Assembly (NCBI GenBank): GCA_024516155.1
Contig: JAJJXM010000018.1
Location: 434,001-498,000, forward strand
Length of the DNA: 64,000 nucleotides
Source: Pyronema omphalodes
Lineage: Eukaryota; Ascomycota; Pezizomycetes; Pezizales; Pyronemataceae
Direction: 5' to 3'
Shown: piece by piece, positions 57,401 to 64,000 of the stretch
How the letters are laid out: every line of letters starts with the position of its first letter
How positions within the stretch are numbered: position 1 is the first letter of the stretch
Translations under genes and position numbers: made by a program
The notes under the pieces: generated by a model
What the model was told of the DNA's origin: nothing
The model's input: the letters and a program-made list of their open reading frames with translations, nothing else
Database searches by the model: none

Positions 57401-58382
57401 ATCTAGATATGGGAATTATGCTTATCATAAGGCTTTCGGGAGCCTACAGTTGTCACCTGTAACTGTTGCTTCCGACCCGCTATTTACACAAACATGACCA
57501 CATGCAAACATCATACAAATTTGTATCCAATAAAGTGTTGTTATTGTCAGTGAAGGCTTTGCACTTTTTGTTTCGCATTCTGTCTTGCGTTTGTATTTTA
57601 ACGAGCGAGTCTTTCGGGTCGTGCAATATCCCGATACGAGTGCAGTTATGATGTCGACATCTAGGACATCTTTGATGGCGACTGCGATAAATTTTCTAGG
57701 GAATCCTCTATGATCGGGGCGCACAGACAACTTGACCCTCGGTTTGTGCGGCTTCGATCTGGGGAACGTTTTCGGTTTTATGAAGATCGAAAAGTTTGGA
57801 TGCGGGATCTATCCACTAGAGTGACTCTAGTCAGGGGAAATCCTTCGTGAACGAGGAGCTAGTGACGTCGTCGGGACCAGGTAGCGAGGCTGTGGTACCT
57901 GCATTGACCTCAATTTTCGCGGCAAATTTCGCTATTCTTCACGCCAGAGTTAGCTAGAGCTTCGAGGGGAAATACTGCACAACACAAAGTGCAAGACATC
58001 TCAAGAAAGGGAAAATATGCAAGTCATAGAGATTGAAGGGCAGTAAAAGCAATTACATTTTTTCTTTTCTTGAAAATTCTTCAAAGTTTGATGGGGAATG
58101 GAAAACCATCGAAAAAGAACGCCGAAGAAGCAGAAAATTGCAGCGACACTCCCAGATTTAGCACAGAAATGGGGTTAATATCTACTAGCTAGCCTTGGTA
58201 TCGCCCGGTCCAAACGACGACCCGCCTGTCAGGTAATCCTGGTAATCGACCCGTCTCCGCTGTGGTAGGCCTTCTTCATAGTTCCCGATCGCGATGTCCA
58301 CAATTTCGAGGCTACAGGGCTCTTCAGATCGCGCTCGGCCGGTTGAAGTCCTTCAAAGGAAGATGATGAAAGGTAGAAAGGC
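54489..58382. other. Intergenic, no confident gene
   Basis: Minus-strand ORFs at 56793-57044 and 57425-57730 look mildly protein-like (for example PDHRGFPRKFIAVAIKDVLD) but are short and isolated; they may be old gene remnants. A C12 run lies near 56147. The DNA at 57900-58500 is probably the promoter of the RGS-LOV gene. Confidence 0.45.
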
Positions 58383-58390
58383 ATATAAAA
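58383..58390 (+). promoter_or_regulatory. TATA box of the RGS-LOV gene
   Basis: ATATAAAA lies about 140 bp upstream of the start codon at 58526. Confidence 0.5.
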
Positions 58391-58525
58391 ACAATGTCGA
58401 CCGGGACTTTTTTGTTTCATCAGCACACATCTTCAGACTCCACATTCCAGAGACCGAAACACCTCCTTCTCAGAAAAAAAAAACCGCTCTAAACAGACCA
58501 ATCTTCATCACAATCGACCATAATC

Positions 58526-60510
58526 ATGAGTCGATACTCCACATTCGATATGCTCTCGTCTTCGCCGCCAAAGGCTTTCAACAACTCACAATATGGCGAC
58601 TCCTACTCATCGGATGACGACTCCCACTCATATGATCTTCTTCCTTTATCCACAACTCCTGATGTTGGATTCGACCATGTTGAACTTCAAGAGAAGATCC
58701 TCGGACGTGGACATCTTGAGAAAATCCTCAAAGACCCGATCCACCTTTCCAACTTTGCCGATTTCTTAGGCGCCAACTCCCCTTCCGGACTCAGAACACT
58801 AGTGCTTTACCTCGATTCCTTAAAAGCGATCAAAGCACTAGCCTACGCTAATGCCATTGCTTCTGGACTCGATGAAGGGATCACCATCCAGATCGGCAGC
58901 TGTGACTTGGTCAAGCGGAAGGACGAGGCCTTCGAGGACCTTTTGGAGGAGTTGACCGGATATGTTACCAACAAGATGGTCCAGGTGGTATCACACAATG
59001 TTGCCAACAGAATAACGGGTGATTTGAGAAGCGAGTTGATGGATGCGGTGGATGGACTTGGAGAGTCTTTCTGTTTGACAGATCCCCGCAGAGAAGGAAA
59101 CCCCATTATTTTCATGAGTGAAGGTGAGTCGATCTTCCGTGATATTTGGAATATTACTGATCATTTCGAAAGAGTTCAACAGAGTAACGCAGTACGGAGT
59201 TTCATACGCCATTGGACGGAATTGTCGATTCCTCCAGGGACCTGCAACAGATCAGAAGACCGTTCGCCGTTTGAGACTCGCAATTGAGGGACAGAAAGAA
59301 ACTAGCGAGCTTTTCCTCAACTACCGCCGAGATGGATCCCCATTCTTTAACCTTCTCATGGTTGCTCCTCTTATCGACTCTCAAGGCCAGCTCCGATACT
59401 TCATCGGTGCTCAGGTTGACGTCACCAATCTTCTCAAAGACATGATCGGCCTTTCATCTGCCGAAGACCAGCTTGTTGACAACGAGGTTGAGCATGACGA
59501 ATTCCAGGAGCTTGCTGAACTTTTCAACGACATGGAGATCAACACCAGCAAGAAATATGGAGGGCGTCTTCACAGTGGCCGCAAGGTTGTGCAGCGTGGA
59601 GGAATCCGCCGGGAACGCAGCCCCTCAACCATATCTCAACGTCCCAGAGTTTTAGTCAAGGCCGGAACTCCTCCGTACGATCCTGCTACGTTCCCTCCTT
59701 CACCTTCTGCCGGGCTTGCTGGCTCCCCCGAATTCGCCTCCCTCAAGGGTGTCTACAAAAACTGGCTTCTTGTCCGTCCTTATCCAAGCTTAAGAATTCT
59801 CTTCACCTCACCTTCTCTCAGAACCCCGGGAATCCACCAACTTCCATTCCTCAGCAAAATTGGCGGTTCCACCAGAGTCCGTGACGAGGTCCACGAAGCC
59901 CTTCAAAACGGCACCAGCGTAACCGCAAAGGTAGTCTGGCTCACCAACCGCGATCAATCCGAGGGACGCGAAAGATGGATTCATTGTACCCCTCTCCAAG
60001 ACGCCCATGGTGAAGTCGGGGTCTGGATGGTGATTGTTGTCGACCCTATTAACCAACGTCGTCGTCGTGAAGCATCGGTTTATATGCCTGCTCCTATCCC
60101 TGCAACGATTCCTGCAACTATCTCGGAGCATGATGAGGAGAGAAAATACGCCTGTGCCCCATTCTTGAGTGCTGATAGAATGCCGCCTACTCCTCAACAT
60201 AGCAGTCCACCCACTACTCCTGCGATGAAGCCGAAAATGCCGGTTATGCCGGTTACCCCGAATACTCCTTTACCGGCTATTGTCAGACAAGAAGTGGAAT
60301 TACCGGATTTTTCTCCAACTTCTAGTAATAGCTCAATGCCTTCGCCATTTCGATTGAGTTCTAGGATCCCTAGAAAAACTTCGAGATTGACTACTGGATC
60401 AAAAGATAAATGGTAAGTTCTTTTTTTTCAACTTCAGTTCCCTCTCTTCTTCCTTGCTTTCTCCCATTAGACATAAAAGTAACATGTACTGATACAGCTC
60501 GGTTCAGTGA
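58526..60510 (+). CDS. RGS-LOV blue-light photoreceptor, 616 aa
   Basis: Exons 58526-59123, 59173-60412 and 60498-60510; introns 49 and 85 nt. The N-terminal region (about 48-125, HLEKILKDPIHLSNFADFLG) is RGS-like. The LOV (PAS) core, about residues 180-290, is joined across the first splice: MSEEFNRVTQ, then GRNCRFLQGP with the flavin-adduct Cys at 217, NYRRDGSPFFNLL (FMN-contacting Asn) and IGAQVDVT with the conserved Gln near 280. This architecture matches the fungal RGS-LOV family, including Botrytis BcLOV4, whose members bind flavin and associate with membrane in blue light. The C-terminal half is a second folded-looking region (VYKNWLLVRPYPSLRILFTS...RVRDEVHEAL) and a Pro/Thr-rich tail. 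The last intron has a GTAAGT donor, TACTGAT branch and ACAG acceptor, and splicing replaces a W-stop end by KDKCSVQ, a CaaX box after a basic stretch. Confidence 0.93.
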
Positions 60511-61767
60511 TGTTGATACCTTTGCGAGAGATCTAGGACTCCTAGCAGGAAACTGATCGCGGGGTTAAGAAGAGCTCTGTAAATAGCACTAGTAGAAGAT
60601 TGATGGTAATAGGCGGGGAGTTACACCGGCGGGGAGTTTGGTTTGTTTTTTTGCCTTTGATTTTCAGTACAGTCTTTTGGGGTTTCCTTAGGTTTTTCTT
60701 TTTTCTATCGTCTTTCTTTTCTTTTCTCTTTATGGTCTCTGCTTTATACGAACCCTAGAATGGGTTTTCCTTTTCGGTTTTGTTTCCTTTGGCTTTGGGT
60801 TTTGCAGGTACTGGTTTAGCGATTGTTTTCCTCTTTTTTTATATGCATTGATGCATTTTAGCAAGCGCTTTTATCTTTTGTACAATATTCTGTTAGTGGT
60901 AATGTTAGTAATAGATATCAATCAAGTTATCGCCGCCAGGAGCGGAGTTACAAATCATTCAAAGGTTTCTGTTTGATTCTTCATAACTGGAGGAGGATAT
61001 GAAGGAATAAGCAAAGAAGGATTTGGATAAGGACATTATGGATTTATTTGGTCTGTAATATCGATGGGTATTAGCTCTTTGGTGTAGTGAATCATGGTGA
61101 TCGATGTTCTTCATACTCACCAAGACTCTATCCTTGAGAGGCTTTGATATTATGGTACTCGTACGTACGCCAAGAAGATATTGAATATGATGTAGAGCGA
61201 CATGATTTTCTCATGATCTTCAATTAATATCATATCGTTAGATTAAGCTTAGATGTTGTCAGGAGATGGAGATGGAGGTAGCGGTAGAATGATTGGAGTG
61301 GTGAGGTGAGGTGTGGCTCAGCAGACAACAAGGTTCTGCAGAATGTCAGGGCACGCGATCACCTAAGGCTGTTTAGAATCTTTAGATCCATCATGATCGC
61401 TCACCAGCCGTTGCTCCATCTCCGCGGAAAATTTGTTCCAAAGTTCCTTTGACTTCAAGCAAGAACTTATATTTATACGTCATAGAAATTAAAATTTCTT
61501 TAAATATCTCTGCATACTCCGAATCTTATTCTAACCTCCCTTCCCCTCCCAGCAAACCCTGTGTAACGCATCACAAGCAACGCCCGGCCCCTGTCATCAC
61601 AGCGTCACCATCCAGCACCCCAGCCACAACTCTAGCAACCTAGCTAGCAGCTAGCTCCATTTCACGCGCAGCGACGCAACCCGCGTTCCTCTTGAACTCA
61701 TCGCGTTCATACATCACTCATCTTCTTCCAACACCACCAATCACCATATCATGCGAATACCCCAACC
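60511..61767. other. Intergenic, 3' and promoter sequence
   Basis: T-rich 3' region of the RGS-LOV gene, then unremarkable sequence. No gene seen. Confidence 0.55.
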
Positions 61768-62576
61768 ATGAGTGAATCCGAACTATTCTTCAGTCTACTA
61801 CGAATTACCGCTGCACAGACCCTACGAGCTGCTGGTCTTACCACCGCGAAACCTAGCGTTGTCGATGCTTTTACTGGTTTGTTCCCTGCAGCCTTTGTCC
61901 ACTGATTTACCCCCGCCTGATCCCCCACGACATCTTCTTCATATACTACTATCACCTTGTCTCCACCGTCGGTTCTGAAGCCTACCTGTCTCGTCGCTTT
62001 GCCACAACCAAGCTCTGACACTCAACAGACATAACCCTCCGCTACCTCCTCCTCCTCGGACAAACCACCGCCTCCTTCGCCGAAGCATCCGGAAGGTTAC
62101 AACCAGAAATCGACGATATTAGACTAGCATTAGAACACGTTGGCGCAATCCGACCGGTCAACATCTTCAACGATCCCGATAATGAAGATACGAGAGGTGT
62201 CGATATCTTGATTGAATGGTTTAAAGGACCTCAGGCTGCGGAAATGAGGAGAGTGGCGGGAATTGTGGGACAGGAAGCGGGAGGTGCTGGGGAGGAGTGG
62301 GCGAATGGTGGGTTTATCCTCTTTTTTTCTCCTTGGGTTGGTTTGGGTTGCTTTGTGATTCAATGAAGCTCTGGTTACAAAAACTGTTCGGCTTTTGGAT
62401 TGGATATGGGAAAAAACCAGTGGAATTTTGATTGTACTGGGAGTAGGAGTGAGGAGGGAGGCTGTGGGATAACACAGCATATAAGAATACTCAGGATATT
62501 AGAATGCAGCTAACCTTTCTTCCTAGCACTCAAAAAGTTAAACGAAAAACGCAAAGACGCCGGAGGAGGAGTATAA
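61768..62576 (+). CDS. TAF3-like histone-fold (BTP domain) protein, 145 aa
   Basis: Exons 61768-61876, 62029-62307 and 62527-62576; introns 152 and 219 nt, both with proper GT-AG ends. The protein begins MSESELFFSLLRITAAQTLR and carries a bromodomain-associated histone fold (about 6-76), with DITLRYLLLLGQTTASFAEA and IDDIRLALEHVGAIRP as the second and third helices. It continues PVNIFNDPDNEDTRGVDILI and EWFKGPQAAEMRRVAG, a stretch that I associate with fungal TAF3-type proteins. No PHD finger follows, as in yeast Taf3. Role inferred: histone-fold partner (with TAF10) in TFIID. The alternative is another BTP-domain protein such as TAF8. The gene is short but complete, ending KKLNEKRKDAGGGV. 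Confidence 0.85.
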
Positions 62577-62638
62577 GCAGTATGAGCAGTATGAGCAGTA
62601 TGAGCAGTATGAGCAGTATAAGCGGTACAAGCGGTATG
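62577..62638 (+). repeat. (AGCAGTATG)n 9-bp repeat in the 3' UTR
   Basis: About six to seven units (AGCAGTATG, then AGCAGTATA, AGCGGTACA and AGCGGTATG variants) start immediately after the stop codon of the TAF3-like gene. Confidence 0.85.
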
Positions 62639-63881
62639 ATATATAAAAGCATCACAAAGTATCACTTGCCTATAATGGGATGGAGATATACATACTGTAC
62701 CGATAAAATTTTTTGTTGGGATATTGGGATATCTAAAGGATATCTGAGGAATGTCCTGTGGAATGTTTTCTTTACTTTTCCTATTTTTACTTTTCCTTTG
62801 ACTTTCTTTCTGGGTTATCGTTTTTTTGTTTCGGAGAATGGCGTTTGATTTTTTTTCAAAGATATCTGTATTTCTTTTATAGGAAAAATCTATTAAGGTT
62901 ATCCATTACTTTTGGATCTTGTTTTATGGGTTCAATGTGACGCGAGGTTGAGGATAAAGATAAGGTACTCTAAGAATGCAGAAACTAAAGCAACTTATAA
63001 ACCCACGAGTGAGAACTGGTGAATGCTTGAACCGACGAATAAGTGAAGTATAAAATTATAGTCTGCTCATAGAATACGATTTCTGAATTCTATAATATTC
63101 ATTATAAGAAGCACTTAAAGTCCGGAAGTTTGAAAATCGCGAAAATCGCGAAAATCACGCTTGATGGTTATTGTTTCATCACGTGCAGATAGACTGCTTG
63201 TGAAAATAGTTTCAAACACCCAACCCCCAGCTCCATAGCCGGGGGCTTTCACAACTGCGTTTTTGTAGGGGTGTGTATGCATATGTATGTATATTGTGTG
63301 GGTATGTATATATGGGTACCTTGTATACCTTGTATACTGTTAATATATATATACTTCGATATTACCATTACCATTACCATTACAATATCTATATCTCCAT
63401 ATCTCACAATATCTTAATAATCTATTAATCTATTAATCTAAAATCCATCTACCTACCCACCCACACACTCTCTAATATCACCAGTAATCACCCACCACCC
63501 ATCATACAATCCTACATTCCCCGTTCTTGGGTCTTGATATTTCCACCACTTTTATTTTCACATCCATATCCAATCCACCCATACACACCTGCACATCTAC
63601 ACACACCCAACTAACCCCATTCGAAAAACAACAAAAGCTTTCCAATTACATGACTGCAGAACTAAAATAAAAACAAAGGTGTGGTATATTTTTATCTTAA
63701 TTTCGCTATCTTAATATCTTAATGTCTTTATCACTCCTATCACTCCTTTCTGCCTCTCTTTATCTCTTTTTTTTATCGACTCCCATTATCTTCATCTTAA
63801 TTTCAGTATTTTCATCTTATCTGCTATTCCATCATCTCTCTCTATCTGTGTCTCTCTGTCTATCTGTCTATCTGTCTATTT
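62639..63881. other. Intergenic, no gene seen
   Basis: Contains ATTACC repeats near 63362-63384, GTATAC/TATATA patches near 63280-63350 and C/A-rich sequence after 63440. No supportable gene. Confidence 0.55.
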
Positions 63882-63941
63882 GATATTCTGATATTCTGAT
63901 ATTCTGATATTCTGATATTCTGATATTCTGATATTCTGATT
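63882..63941. repeat. (GATATTCT)n microsatellite
   Basis: About 7.5 tandem copies of the 8-bp unit, preceded by (TCTATCTG)n. Confidence 0.85.
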
Positions 63942-64000
63942 TTACACAATTCCTAACATCCTAGTTCATTCCTAGTTCCTATGATGCTACCACATCCTAC

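Noticed and set aside
58281..58334. GATCGCG motifs as light-response elements upstream of the RGS-LOV gene
   Set aside because: Two GATCGCG sites lie near 58287 and 58327, but they do not match the usual light-response consensus closely and two short sites can occur by chance.
1..64000. CRISPR arrays, rRNA genes or further tRNAs
   Set aside because: No spaced direct repeats, rRNA-like blocks or other GGTTCGA-type T arms with a matching cloverleaf were found.

Overview
The window reads as nuclear DNA of a filamentous ascomycete fungus. The genes have short (about 50-220 nt) GT-AG introns with CTAAC/CTGAY-like branch sites, and the recognisable proteins are fungal: Sla1, Rna1/RanGAP, Spt2, an Ube3D-type E3 ligase, a fungal bZIP factor, an RGS-LOV photoreceptor and a TAF3-like histone-fold protein. 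The RGS-LOV protein and the general style point to Leotiomycetes (a Helotiales/Sclerotiniaceae-like fungus); this is inference, not shown directly. Gene density is low: about eleven supportable protein genes and one tRNA in 64 kb, with much microsatellite, minisatellite and homopolymer sequence between them.

Layout. 1-14.7 kb: essentially gene-free, with one decayed minus-strand gene (about 0.97-1.97 kb), a 20-bp perfect hairpin, an 86-bp tandem duplication and many microsatellites. 14.7-22.6 kb: a single-exon conserved fungal protein, a tRNA-Arg(ACG) on the minus strand, and a complete three-exon SLA1. 22.6-36 kb: a mosaic of decayed, mutually related duplications (24.0/26.5 kb, 25.1/28.8 kb, 29.4/30.1 kb, and a three-copy unit at 32.2-32.8 kb), a 31-copy 9-bp tandem repeat, one intact-looking lineage-specific ORF (28.2-28.8 kb) and two neighbouring small secreted Cys-rich proteins (34.7 and 35.5 kb). 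36.4-37.5 kb: a hypothetical protein with internal D-S-G-Y repeats. 38.9-40.4 kb: SPT2 (minus). 45.6-48.9 kb: RNA1 (minus) and an Ube3D-like E3 ligase (plus), divergent across about 400 bp. 50.5-52.4 kb: a many-exon bZIP factor with a 6-nt microexon. 58.5-60.5 kb: the RGS-LOV blue-light protein, whose last 13-nt exon would add a C-terminal CaaX box (CSVQ). 61.8-62.6 kb: a TAF3-like histone-fold protein.

There is no operon-like organisation. Functionally the conserved genes cover endocytosis (SLA1), nuclear transport (RNA1), chromatin and transcription (SPT2, bZIP, TAF3-like), ubiquitin (Ube3D-like) and light sensing (RGS-LOV). The most noteworthy signals are the predicted prenylation motif created by splicing in the photoreceptor, the 6-nt microexon in the bZIP gene, and the decayed duplicate block holding the small secreted proteins. 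All gene models were assembled by eye from translations and splice signals; no database search was possible.
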